Origin: Isoptericola halalbus
GTDB lineage: Bacteria; Actinomycetota; Actinomycetes; Actinomycetales; Cellulomonadaceae
Assembly (NCBI GenBank): GCA_009663185.1
Contig: VJZX01000007.1
Coordinates: forward strand, 103,609-167,608
DNA length: 64,000 bases
Direction of reading: 5' to 3'
Shown: positions 1 through 8,614 of the stretch, piece by piece
How positions within the stretch are numbered: position 1 is the first letter of the stretch
How the letters are laid out: every line of letters begins with the position of its first letter
Translations under genes and position numbers: made by a program
The notes under the pieces: model-generated
What the model saw: only the letters and a program-made list of their open reading frames with translations
The model's database searches: none
What the model was told of the DNA's origin: nothing

Positions 1-618
1 GGGCGTCGAGTAGTAGGCGAAGTGGCCGTGCCGGAGCGCGTTCCACATGCCGGCACGCAGGATCGCCGCGACCGTGTGGTACTGCAGCAGGATCACGCCG
101 TCGGCGGTGAGCCGCTCCCGTCGCTCGGTAAGGGCCGCCCGCTGGTCCGGTGCGTGCATCAGGCCGAAGATGTCCACGACGAGGTCCACCGGGCCGGCGT
201 CGACGACGACCGCCCCGCGCTGTGCGAGCTGGCCGGCCCACGAGCCGCCGTGCGGGCTCGGGTACTCGAGCACGCGCGTGCCGGGGCGCACGAGCCCGGC
301 GGCCTCGGCCTGCGCCACGGCCGCCTCCGCCTGGTCCACGAGGGCCGCCGGCTCCACGTCGCGCCGTTCGTCGGGCGTCGTGGCGTCCGACTCGAGCTGG
401 ACGAGCCCCGAGCGCGTCGAGATCACCATGCGCAGGGGGTGCTCGGGATCGGGAGGGGGGTCGTCGGGCAGCGGGAACAGGTCCCCCGGCGGCTGGCGGC
501 CCAGGTCGAGGACCACAGCGCCGCCCGGCTCACCCGACCAGCGGTCGCGCCACGCCAGCTCCGGGGCCGGCAACCCAGCCGCCACCGTGGCGGTCACGGC
601 GGCACGAGCGTCGGACAT
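1..618 (-). CDS. Sugar C-methyltransferase-family protein, 3' end outside window
   Basis: Reading leftward from an ATG at 618 behind a GAAGGAG ribosome site, 206 codons are open and run off the window edge. The layout follows the NDP-hexose C-methyltransferase family: an N-terminal segment containing LDLGRQPPGDLFPLPDDP, then a SAM-binding region with RVLEYPSPHGGSW (about residues 118-130), then DIFGLMHAPDQ and LLQYHTVAAILRAGMWNALR. In family members the N-terminal part binds zinc through two CxxC pairs. Here the matching positions carry no cysteine (for example MVISTRSGLVQL where C..C is expected), so the metal site looks lost. It lies 18 nt behind the C-methyltransferase at 637-1893 and is probably its operon partner. 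The family assignment is from memory of conserved motifs; the substrate is unknown. Confidence 0.75.
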   Translation of the reverse strand, partial: MSDARAAVTATVAAGLPAPELAWRDRWSGEPGGAVVLDLGRQPPGDLFPLPDDPPPDPEHPLRMVISTRSGLVQLESDATTPDERRDVEPAALVDQAEAAVAQAEAAGLVRPGTRVLEYPSPHGGSWAGQLAQRGAVVVDAGPVDLVVDIFGLMHAPDQRAALTERRERLTADGVILLQYHTVAAILRAGMWNALRHGHFAYYSTP

Positions 619-636
619 GACGGCTCCTTCCCGGCC

Positions 637-1893
637 TCACGTGCCCGGCTCGAACTCCTCGAACGTCGGCAGGAACGTGACCAGCGATCCGCCCCAGTCC
701 GCCACGTGGGCGAGCTGTACCGAGATCTCCCGGCGCAGGTTCCACGGCATGATCACCACGTGGTCCGGTCGTGCGGCGTCGAGCGCCTCCGGCGGACGGA
801 TGGGGATGTGGGTACCCGGGGTGTACCTGCCGTGCTTGTACGGGTTGCGGTCGACCGCGAACTCGACGAGGTCGGCGCGGATCCCGCAGTGGTTGAGCAG
901 CGTGTTGCCCTTGCCGGGCGCGCCGTACGCTACGACCCTCTTCCCGGCGCGGCGGGCGTCGAGCAGGAACCGCAGTGCGTCGTCCCGCACGGCCGCCACC
1001 TGGTCGGCGAACCCGGCGTGGCCCTCGACCGTGTGCAGCCCGGCCGCGCGCTCCTGTGCGAGCACCTCCGCGACCGCGGGGCTCGGACCGAGCGTCGGGT
1101 CGGCGTCGAGCGCCTCGGCCGGCGCCGACCACGTGCGCAGCGACCCGCCGTGGCTCGGCAGCTCCTCGACGTCGACGACGACAAGACCGGCCGCGGCGAG
1201 CACGCGCTGGGTCGTGAGCAGCGACAGGTAGCTGAAGTGCTCGTGGTAGATCGTGTCGTACTCGTTGCCCTGGATCAGCCGCAGCAGGTGCGGGATCTCG
1301 ATGCTCACGCGACCGCCGTCGGCCAGCAGCGCCCGCAGGCCCTTGGCGAAGTCGACGATGTCCGGAACGTGGGCCAGCACGTTGTTCGCCACGACGAGAT
1401 CGGCCGGGCCGTGCTCCGCGGCGATGCCCGAGCCTGTGTCCTCGCCGAGGAACTCCACGACGGTGGGGACGCCGGTGCGCCGCGCCGCCTCGGCCACGTT
1501 GGCCGCGGGCTCGATGCCTAGGCACCGGATCCCCCGCTCGACCACATGCTGCAGTAGGTAGCCGTCGTTGCTCGCGACCTCGACGACGAACGACTCCGGC
1601 GTGAGGGCGAGCCGCTCGACGGCCGCGTCGACGAACTTGCGCGCGTGCGCCACCCACGAGTCGGAGTAGGAGGAGAAGTACGCGTAGTCGTCGAAGATCT
1701 CCTCGGCGGGGATGTACGCCGGGAGCTGCACCAGGAGGCAGCTCTCACACACCCGCACATGCAGCGGGTAGAACGTCTCGGCCCCGTCGATCGCGTCGGC
1801 CGTCGGGTACGTCTCGCAGGGCGGCGACATGCCGAGGTCGACGAACGTGCGCGTCAGCGGGGTGCCGCACAGCCGGCATGCCGGGGCGCTCAT
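637..1893 (-). CDS. NDP-hexose C-methyltransferase (zinc-finger/SAM type)
   Basis: A 418-residue protein of the usual length for SAM-dependent sugar C-methyltransferases such as TylCIII. N-terminal zinc-binding domain: CRLCG at residues 6-10 and a second cysteine pair in RVCESCLLVQL near residue 50. Middle SAM domain: VVEVASNDGYLLQ near residue 107 and VVANNVLAHVPD. C-terminal Methyltransf_14-type domain: YGAPGKGNTLLN and a closing PWNLRREI segment. Such enzymes add a methyl group to a keto-sugar nucleotide in the making of branched deoxysugars. The start ATG overlaps the stop of the upstream epimerase gene by four bases (1890-1893), so the pair is translationally coupled. Context suggests a branched sugar for the surface glycopolymer; the exact sugar cannot be told. 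Confidence 0.9.
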   Translation of the reverse strand: MSAPACRLCGTPLTRTFVDLGMSPPCETYPTADAIDGAETFYPLHVRVCESCLLVQLPAYIPAEEIFDDYAYFSSYSDSWVAHARKFVDAAVERLALTPESFVVEVASNDGYLLQHVVERGIRCLGIEPAANVAEAARRTGVPTVVEFLGEDTGSGIAAEHGPADLVVANNVLAHVPDIVDFAKGLRALLADGGRVSIEIPHLLRLIQGNEYDTIYHEHFSYLSLLTTQRVLAAAGLVVVDVEELPSHGGSLRTWSAPAEALDADPTLGPSPAVAEVLAQERAAGLHTVEGHAGFADQVAAVRDDALRFLLDARRAGKRVVAYGAPGKGNTLLNHCGIRADLVEFAVDRNPYKHGRYTPGTHIPIRPPEALDAARPDHVVIMPWNLRREISVQLAHVADWGGSLVTFLPTFEEFEPGT

Positions 1894-2921
1894 GCCGGCA
1901 CCGCCGTCGTGCGCAGATCGGCCAGGCCCAGCACGCCGGCCGCGGCGAGCTCACTCACGCGCTCGAGCCGCACGAACCGGTGCTCGAAATCCTCGGGCGT
2001 GAGCCCGCGCGCGGACGCGTGCGCCCAGATCTCCCGGATGCCGTCGGGAACCGTCCAGCGGGGTTCCGCGTCGGGCAGGAGCGCCCGGATCTTGGAGAAG
2101 TCGACGCGGTAGTTCCTGGTGTCGGCCCCAGCCCCCGGCGCGAAGGTGACCGGCGCGCCCGTGATCTCGCTGACCTGGGTCGCGATCGTGCGGATCTGCA
2201 CCACGTCCTCGTCACGACCCACGTTGAAGGCCTGGTCGTGGACGACCTCGCGCGGCACCTCGAGCACCGCGAGGAACGCCCTGGAGATGTCCTCGACGTG
2301 TACGAGCGGACGCCAGGGCGTCCCGTCCGACTGCAGCCGCACCTCGCCGCGCGTGAACGCGGCGCCCGTGAGGTTGTTGACCACGATGTCGGCGCGCAAC
2401 CGCGGGCTCGAGCCGTAGGCGGTCGCGTTGCGCAGGTAGGTCGGCGAGAAGTCGTCGTCCGCCAGCGGGGAGATCGCCTGCTCGGCCATCACCTTGCTCT
2501 CTCCGTACGGCGTGACAGGGTGGAACTGGCCGTCCTCCGCCACGGGCGCGTCGCCGCCGGCCCCGTACAGCGAGCACGACGACGAGAACAGGAAGCGCGG
2601 AACGCCTGCCTCCTTGGCCGCGCGGGCCATGTGCACCGCGCCGCGAGCGTTGACGTCGTACGTCGCCTCGGGGTGCAGGTGGCCGATCGGGTCGTTGCTG
2701 ATCGCGGCGAGGTGCACGACGGCGTCGAACCCCTCGAGGTCTTCAGGCCGAGCGTCGCGCACGTCGCCCGTGCGCTGCTCGTACCCTGTGGGCGGCGTAC
2801 CGAAGTCGCAGCCGTCATACCACCCGGCGTCGAGCCCGACGACCTCGTGACCGGCGCGCTGGAGGAGCGGGACGAGCACGGCGCCGATGTAGCCGCGGTC
2901 GCCGTCGACGAGTACTCGCAT
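1890..2921 (-). CDS. NAD-dependent sugar epimerase/dehydratase
   Basis: A 343-residue extended short-chain dehydrogenase. The Rossmann start is VLVDGDRGYIGAVLVPLLQ, a variant of GxxGxxG with DRGYIG. The active-site Ser is in FSSSCSLYG and the catalytic Tyr-Lys pair in PYGESKVMAE (about residues 138-147). Such proteins oxidise, epimerise or dehydrate NDP-sugars in the cytoplasm. It is the first gene of a left-facing operon with the two methyltransferase-type genes, with a purine-rich GGGAGAGAAGG site in front of its ATG. Its partner genes suggest 4-keto-6-deoxy-sugar chemistry, but reaction specificity cannot be read from sequence. Confidence 0.88.
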   Translation of the reverse strand: MRVLVDGDRGYIGAVLVPLLQRAGHEVVGLDAGWYDGCDFGTPPTGYEQRTGDVRDARPEDLEGFDAVVHLAAISNDPIGHLHPEATYDVNARGAVHMARAAKEAGVPRFLFSSSCSLYGAGGDAPVAEDGQFHPVTPYGESKVMAEQAISPLADDDFSPTYLRNATAYGSSPRLRADIVVNNLTGAAFTRGEVRLQSDGTPWRPLVHVEDISRAFLAVLEVPREVVHDQAFNVGRDEDVVQIRTIATQVSEITGAPVTFAPGAGADTRNYRVDFSKIRALLPDAEPRWTVPDGIREIWAHASARGLTPEDFEHRFVRLERVSELAAAGVLGLADLRTTAVPA

Positions 2922-3094
2922 GGGCCTTCTCTCCCGCCAGGGGTGCTGCGGCCACCGTGACCGCTCGGCGTCTCGACGCTACCGAGCGGGATCGTGACTG
3001 TGGGAGGTCCTGACCGGGTGAACCTCCTGCAAGAGCGGGTGATTCGCGCCCACGTCCGTTCCGCCGCGTGGCCTGGCGGACGACGATCGGAGCC

Positions 3095-5116
3095 ATGAGG
3101 GTCCTGCGCATCTCGCACAGCGCGGTCGTCGCCGCATGGCGCGAGCGCGAGCGGGAGCTCCGCCGTCGCGGGGTCGACGTCGACCTCCTCTCGGCCCAGG
3201 TCTGGGACGAGGGCGGGCGCCCGGTGCGGCTTGTCCCCGAGGGTGACGAGCCGGTCGTCGGCGTGCGCACGTGGGGCTCCCACCCGGCCCTTTTCGCCTA
3301 CGACCCCCGGCCGCTGTGGCGAGCGCTCGGCGCACCGCACGACGTGCTGGACGTCCACGAGGAGCCGTTCGCACTCGCGACGGCCGAGATCCTGGCCGTG
3401 CGCGCGGCCCGACGAGCGTGGGACCGGCTCCACGGCAGGCACGTCGGTGCCCCGGCCCCGTACCTCGTCTACAGCGCGCAGAACATCCACAAGCGGTACC
3501 CAGCGCCGTTCCGCTGGATCGAGCAGGTGGTGCTGCACCGCGCCGCAGGCGTCCACGTGTGCAACGACGACGCCGGGCAGGTCCTGCGCAGCAAGGGCGC
3601 AAGTGGCGACGTCGTCACGATCCCGCTCGGGGTGGACCTGACCGACCCGTCCTCGGCGCCGGCACCGCGTCCGGCTGCCGTGCGGGACAGGGTCGTCGTC
3701 GGCTACGCCGGTCGGCTCGCCGCGCACAAGGGTGTCGACGTCCTCGTGCGGGCAGTCCTCGCCGACCCGGGCCTGACCCTGCGCATCGCCGGCGCCGGGC
3801 CGCAGAAGGCAGAGCTGCAGGCCACGGCCTCGGCCTCGAGCGGCCGCATCGAGCTCGTCGGCTCGCTCGACGGCGCCGCCCTGGTGGAGTTCTACCGCTC
3901 GCTCGACGTGCTCGCCGTCCCCTCGCTCGACACCCCCGGGTGGCGCGAGCAGTTCGGGCGGGTCGCGGTCGAGGCCATGGCCTGCGGGGTGCCCGTCGTC
4001 GCCAGCGACTCGGGTGCGCTGCCCGACGTCGTGGGTGACGCCGGTCTCCTCGTGCCGCCCGGCGACGCGCACGCGCTCGGGGTGGCGCTGCGGCGCGTGG
4101 TCGACGACCCGAGGTTCGCGCGCACGCTGCGCGAACGCGGTCTGCGGGTGGCGGAGTCGTGCGCCTGGCCCGAGGTCGCCCGCCGGTACCACGAGCTGTA
4201 CGAGCGGGTGGCCGGGCTGCACTCCCCGGCCCCCGCCGCCGACGGTGCCGCACCGGTAGCGCCGCCCGAGGTCCTCGTCGTGGCGTACGGCGCGCCCGGC
4301 CTGCTCCGCGCGACGCTCGCACCGCTCGTCGGGAAGCTGGCCCTGACCGTCGTGGACAACTCGTCGCTGCCCGAGATCCGCGAGATCGTCGAGCTCGCGG
4401 GCGGGACCTACCTCGACCCCGGCCGCAACGGTGGCTTCGCGGCCGGCGTCAACCACGGCCTGACCCACCGCCAGCACTCAGGACGCGACGTCCTGCTGCT
4501 CAACCCGGACGCCGTCATCGACCCGGAGGGGATCCTCGCCCTGCAGCGCGCTCTGCGTTCCGACCCGCGGGCCGCGAGCGCCGGACCCACCCAGGTCGAC
4601 GACGACGGACGGCCCGCGCGGGTGTCGTGGCCCTACCCGTCGCCGACGCGGGCATGGCTCGAGGCCGTGGGACTCGGGCAGCTTCACGACCGGCTGGCGC
4701 GGGCGACGTTCGTCATCGGGTCGGTGCTGCTCCTGCGCGCCGAGGCGCTGGCGCACGTGGGACTGCTCGACGAGCGGTTCTTCCTGTACGCCGAGGAGAC
4801 CGACTGGGCGTATCGCGCGCACCGCGGCGGCTGGCACCACCTCGAGGTCGACGAGGTCGTCGCGGCGCATGCCGGGGGCGCGACGAGCATCGACGGGGTC
4901 CGCCGTGAGACGCACTTCCACGCCTCCCAGGAGCGATACCTGCGCAAGCACCACGGCGGCGCGGGATGGCAGGTGGCACGTGTCGCCGCGGTCGCTGGCG
5001 CGGCCGTGCGCGCCCTCGTACACCCCCGTCCGGCGGCCCGGGCGCTCGCGGCGCGGCGACTGCGGCTGTATACGCGCGGTCCGGTGCGCGCCGAGTCGGC
5101 ATGGGGTTCGCCATGA
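3095..5116 (+). CDS. Two-domain glycosyltransferase, GT4 fused to GT2
   Basis: 673 residues from the ATG at 3095; an in-frame GTG at 3068 is possible but adds residues outside the GT4 fold. Residues about 1-370 form a GT-B (GT4) enzyme: VVGYAGRLAAHKGVDVLV is the nucleotide-domain start, followed by the E(x7)E region in GRVAVEAMACGVPVVASDSG. Residues about 390-640 form a GT-A (GT2) enzyme of rhamnosyltransferase type: VVDNSS, NGGFAAGVNHGL, the metal-binding LLLNPDAVID, and LDERFFLYAEETDWAYR. One polypeptide could add two successive sugars to a lipid-linked repeat unit. The stop overlaps the start of the membrane polymerase gene (ATGA at 5113). Donor sugars are unknown. Confidence 0.88.
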   Translation: MRVLRISHSAVVAAWRERERELRRRGVDVDLLSAQVWDEGGRPVRLVPEGDEPVVGVRTWGSHPALFAYDPRPLWRALGAPHDVLDVHEEPFALATAEILAVRAARRAWDRLHGRHVGAPAPYLVYSAQNIHKRYPAPFRWIEQVVLHRAAGVHVCNDDAGQVLRSKGASGDVVTIPLGVDLTDPSSAPAPRPAAVRDRVVVGYAGRLAAHKGVDVLVRAVLADPGLTLRIAGAGPQKAELQATASASSGRIELVGSLDGAALVEFYRSLDVLAVPSLDTPGWREQFGRVAVEAMACGVPVVASDSGALPDVVGDAGLLVPPGDAHALGVALRRVVDDPRFARTLRERGLRVAESCAWPEVARRYHELYERVAGLHSPAPAADGAAPVAPPEVLVVAYGAPGLLRATLAPLVGKLALTVVDNSSLPEIREIVELAGGTYLDPGRNGGFAAGVNHGLTHRQHSGRDVLLLNPDAVIDPEGILALQRALRSDPRAASAGPTQVDDDGRPARVSWPYPSPTRAWLEAVGLGQLHDRLARATFVIGSVLLLRAEALAHVGLLDERFFLYAEETDWAYRAHRGGWHHLEVDEVVAAHAGGATSIDGVRRETHFHASQERYLRKHHGGAGWQVARVAAVAGAAVRALVHPRPAARALAARRLRLYTRGPVRAESAWGSP

Positions 5117-6438
5117 CCGGGGTCCGCACGGCCCGACGGTTCGAGCTGGTCGTCATCGTGCTCGCCGCTGTCACCGGCCTGTCGATCGTCGCGCTGGCGA
5201 CACTTCACGGGACGACCTGGGGTGCGCTCGCCGCCCTGGTCGTGCTCACGTTCGGCCTGCTCGCCTACTCCCCGGCCGCAACCGTCGCGCTCATGATGCC
5301 GGCGATCACGCTCGTGAACCGGGTGGGCGCCGGCGGCGTCGACCTGTCCGTCAGCGATCTGGTCCTGGCCCTGTCGTTCGGCGTCGCACTGATCTTCGGG
5401 CGCCGGCCCTACAGCCGTGCGCTGCGCACGGTCCTCTGGCTGAGCTTCGTCTACCAGGTGGCGACCCTGTTCACTGTCGTGGCCAACCGGTACACCGCCA
5501 ACACCGTCGAATGGTTCCACGCCTGGCTGCTCGTGGGCGGCGCCGCCGTCGTCGGCTGGGCCGCGGCGCGTGACGGGCACGGGCGGATGGCGACCAACCT
5601 CCTCGTGGCGCCCATGGTCGTGATGGCGCTGCTCGCCATCGCCGTGGGCGTCCCCAGGATGCTGGCCGGCAACCCGGACCCGGTCTACCTCGGCGAGCCG
5701 TTCGGCCTGCACAAGAACGCCCTCGGCGACATCCTGGCGTTCGGCGCGACGATCGCGTACGCCCGGCCGCGCTGGCTGGGGTGGAACCCACCGGTCTCGC
5801 TCTCATTGTTCGCCCTGTTCTGCCTGGGCATCCTCGCCGCGCAGTCGCGGCAGGCCATGGTCGGTCTGGCCCTCGCCGTGCTCGTGATAATGCTGCGCCA
5901 CGAGCCGGGGCGCAGGCGCACCAGGCTGCCGCTGCTCGCGATCCCCGGCGCGGTCTGGTACGTGGGCACCACGGTCACCGAGCAGCTCGAGTCGGGCAAC
6001 GAGTTCAACTCCACCAATCAGCGCCTCACCTGGTACGAGCAGGCGATCGCGGTGTGGAACCAGAACGAGTGGTTCGGCGTCGGGATGCGCTGGTGGACGG
6101 CGGGCCGCACCGAGTACGAGTTCCAGCCCCCGAACGCCGAGCTCGAGGTGCTCAGCTCGGCTGGCACGGTCGGGCTCGTCGGCTTCCTGATCATGATGGG
6201 CGGGATCCTGGTGGTCGCCTGGCGCGTGGACCCGCGCTACGGGACCCTCGCGTTCGCCATCGTCGCCAACCGGTTCACCCAGGGCCAGCTGGACCTCTTC
6301 TGGGTCGCCGTCCAGACCTCGATCCCGTTCCTCGTCGTCGGCCTGTGCCTGGGCGCCCAGACGCACGAGGCGGAGCGGAAGGCGGCGGACGCCGACACCT
6401 CGCCGATCGACCGACACCTCCAGGGGGCCACGCGATGA
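5113..6438 (+). CDS. O-antigen ligase/polymerase-like membrane protein (Wzy/WaaL type)
   Basis: About 441 residues with roughly ten or eleven hydrophobic helices. The start at 5113 is chosen because its ATG overlaps the stop of the preceding glycosyltransferase (ATGA); an ATG at 5101 is an alternative. The large loop after mid-protein (NEFNSTNQRLTWYEQAIAVW, then FGVGMRWW) is the type of extracytoplasmic loop that carries catalytic residues in the O-antigen ligase family. It probably joins lipid-linked repeat units outside the membrane. The placement with glycosyltransferases and a Wzz-like gene fits a Wzy-dependent exopolysaccharide pathway. Polymerase versus ligase cannot be separated from sequence. 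Confidence 0.82.
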   Translation: MTGVRTARRFELVVIVLAAVTGLSIVALATLHGTTWGALAALVVLTFGLLAYSPAATVALMMPAITLVNRVGAGGVDLSVSDLVLALSFGVALIFGRRPYSRALRTVLWLSFVYQVATLFTVVANRYTANTVEWFHAWLLVGGAAVVGWAAARDGHGRMATNLLVAPMVVMALLAIAVGVPRMLAGNPDPVYLGEPFGLHKNALGDILAFGATIAYARPRWLGWNPPVSLSLFALFCLGILAAQSRQAMVGLALAVLVIMLRHEPGRRRTRLPLLAIPGAVWYVGTTVTEQLESGNEFNSTNQRLTWYEQAIAVWNQNEWFGVGMRWWTAGRTEYEFQPPNAELEVLSSAGTVGLVGFLIMMGGILVVAWRVDPRYGTLAFAIVANRFTQGQLDLFWVAVQTSIPFLVVGLCLGAQTHEAERKAADADTSPIDRHLQGATR

Positions 6439-7460
6439 ACGTCGTGCACGTCGTGGTGTCGGACGCTTTCGCCGGCGTGGAAGCCCACGTAGCGCGCCTC
6501 GCGCGCACCCAGGCCGAGCGGGGTCACCGAGTGAGCCTAGTCGGCGGGGACGTCGCGCGTGTCCGTGAGGCCGCCGGCCCGGACGTGACGCATCTGCCCG
6601 GGGCGACGCTCCTCGAGGCCGCCTCGTCGCTCGCGCGGGCGCGCCGGGATGCCGACGTCCTCCACGCCCACATGACGGCGGCCGAGCTCGTCGCGGTCGG
6701 CGCGGCCAGCGTGCGGCGTCCACGCGTGCCCGTCGTCGCCACCCGGCACTTCGCCCGGCACCGCGGCACGAGCGCGGCGGGCCGTACGGCGGCGCGCATC
6801 GTGGCCCCGCGGATCGCCGCGCAGATCGCCATCAGCCGCTACGTGGCGAACGCGGTCGACGGGCCGAGCGTCGTGGTCCACTCCGGCGTCGACGCCGCGG
6901 CCGGGGAGCGCGGGGCGGCCGACCGCGAGCCCGTCGTGCTCATGGCGCAACGGCTCGAGGCCGAGAAGCGTGCCGATCTTGGCATCGAGGCGTTCGCGGC
7001 CTCGGGGCTCGCCGCGCACGGCTGGCGGCTCGAGATCGCCGGCGACGGCGCGCTGCGCCGCGAGCTCGAGAGTCTTGCCGCACGCTCGGGGCTCGTCGAG
7101 CACGTGCACTTCCTCGGCGCACGGCGGGACGTCGGGACGCTCATGGCGCGCGCAGGCCTCCTGCTCGCCCCGTGCCCGGCCGAAGGGCTCGGCCTGAGCG
7201 TGCTCGAAGCGATGGCCGCCGGTCTGCCGGTCGTCGCGGCCGACGCAGGCGGCCACGCGGAGACGCTCGGCGGCCTCGACGCCGCTGTGCTCTACGCCCC
7301 ACGTGACCCGGCCGCCGCCGGACGTAGCCTCGCTGAGCTGGCCGCGTCCCCTGCGCGGCGGGACCGGCTCGCGCGGGCCGCCCGCGATCGCCAGCGCCGT
7401 CATTACGCCCCGGAGGTCCAGGTGCGTGCCACGGACGCCATCTACCGGAGTGTCCTGTGA
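6435..7460 (+). CDS. Glycosyltransferase family 4
   Basis: 341 residues from the ATG at 6435, which overlaps the polymerase stop as ATGA. N-terminal acceptor domain: HVVVSDAFAGVEAHVARLA with a GVE motif typical of GT4 enzymes. The donor domain starts near residue 165 (VVLMAQRLEAEKRADLGIEA) and has the E(x7)E sugar-phosphate contact in CPAEGLGLSVLEAMAAGLPVV. A cytoplasmic sugar transferase, second enzyme in the four-gene right-facing run. It is coupled by GTGA to the next gene. Donor and acceptor are unknown. Confidence 0.87.
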   Translation: MNVVHVVVSDAFAGVEAHVARLARTQAERGHRVSLVGGDVARVREAAGPDVTHLPGATLLEAASSLARARRDADVLHAHMTAAELVAVGAASVRRPRVPVVATRHFARHRGTSAAGRTAARIVAPRIAAQIAISRYVANAVDGPSVVVHSGVDAAAGERGAADREPVVLMAQRLEAEKRADLGIEAFAASGLAAHGWRLEIAGDGALRRELESLAARSGLVEHVHFLGARRDVGTLMARAGLLLAPCPAEGLGLSVLEAMAAGLPVVAADAGGHAETLGGLDAAVLYAPRDPAAAGRSLAELAASPARRDRLARAARDRQRRHYAPEVQVRATDAIYRSVL

Positions 7461-8614
7461 GCGGCCCGCGCGATGTCGTGCTGGTCTCGCTCGAACCGTG
7501 GGACGACGTCTGGCGGCGCAACCAGCACCTCGCGGCGGGCCTGCTGCGGCAGGATCCGGTGCTACGGATGCTGGTCGTCGAGCCGCCCGCCGACCCAGTC
7601 CACGACGTCGTCCGCCGTGCCCGGCCACGCCCCGGGCGCGGACTGCGGCCCGGCCCTGCGCTCGACGGCGTCGCGGGCGAGCGCCTGTGGCTCCTGCAGC
7701 CGACGAAGTGGCTCCCTCGCAAGGTGGACCCGGGCGGCGACCGCCGGCGCGCGCGGGCCGTGCGAGCCGCTGCCACCCGCCTCGGTCTGCACCGGCCCCT
7801 GCTGTGGGCGAACGACCCGGCGGCCGCACAGCTCGAGGCTCTGACGGGCTGGGACACGGTCTACGACGTCACGGACGACTGGGCGAGCGCGCGACGGACC
7901 CCTGCCGAGCACGGGCGTGTCGTCGCGGGCGAGGGGCACCTGCTCGCGACCGCCCGTGAGGTCACCGTCTGCTCACCCGCGCTCGCCGCGCGCAAGGGCA
8001 CGGGGCGGGCCGTCACGCTCGTCACGAACGGCGTCGACGTCGACGCCTACCGCCGCGCGCTGCCGCGCCCGGACGACCTGCCCGCCGGGCCCACCGCCGT
8101 CTACGTGGGCACCCTGCACCGCGACCGCCTGGACGTCGACCTGTGTCTGCGGACCCAGGCTGCGCTCGGCGACGACGCGCGACTCGTACTGGTGGGGCCC
8201 GTCGCGCTCGATCGGGCCGACACCGAGCGGCTGCACGCGGGCGGGGTGTCCCTGACCGGCGCGCGGCCCTTCACCGATGTCCCGGCGTACCTGCAGCACG
8301 CCACGGTGCTGGTGGTGCCGCACGTCGTCGACGAGTTCACCGACGGTCTGGACCCGCTCAAGCTCTACGAGTACCGCGCGGCCGGTCGACCGGTCGTCGC
8401 GACGCCCGTCGCCGGCTTCCGCGAGGCCGCCGGACCTCAGGTGACGGTCATCGACGGTGAGTCGTTCGCCGGTGCGGTTCGCGCGGCCACACTCGGCACG
8501 CCCGTCCCGTCGGTGCCGGCGGCCGACGTGCCCACCTGGGCCAGCCAGGTGGCGCTCTTCACGTCCGTGCTGGGACGCGCCGGCGCCCGGCCGTCCGCCG
8601 CCACACCGCGCTGA
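7457..8614 (+). CDS. Glycosyltransferase, GT4-like
   Basis: 385 residues from a GTG at 7457 that overlaps the upstream stop. The N-terminal half is weakly typed (LVSLEPWDDVWRRNQHL). The donor half is clear: TAVYVGTLHRDRLDVDLC, then VPAYLQHATVLVVPHVVDEF and PLKLYEYRAAGRPVVATPVA. The layout matches membrane-associated GT-B enzymes that recognise a start motif of the EPWDDVWRRNQ kind and are common in exopolysaccharide loci. Its 3' end overlaps the 3' end of the opposing gene at 8559 by 56 bp, so both tails are read on both strands. Confidence 0.83.
   Translation: MSGPRDVVLVSLEPWDDVWRRNQHLAAGLLRQDPVLRMLVVEPPADPVHDVVRRARPRPGRGLRPGPALDGVAGERLWLLQPTKWLPRKVDPGGDRRRARAVRAAATRLGLHRPLLWANDPAAAQLEALTGWDTVYDVTDDWASARRTPAEHGRVVAGEGHLLATAREVTVCSPALAARKGTGRAVTLVTNGVDVDAYRRALPRPDDLPAGPTAVYVGTLHRDRLDVDLCLRTQAALGDDARLVLVGPVALDRADTERLHAGGVSLTGARPFTDVPAYLQHATVLVVPHVVDEFTDGLDPLKLYEYRAAGRPVVATPVAGFREAAGPQVTVIDGESFAGAVRAATLGTPVPSVPAADVPTWASQVALFTSVLGRAGARPSAATPR

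Noticed and set aside
22..1521. Open frame of 499 codons on the + strand
   Set aside because: It is the antisense shadow of two clear methyltransferase-family genes; the peptide is Arg/Val/Asp-rich with no domain, as expected from the GC bias.
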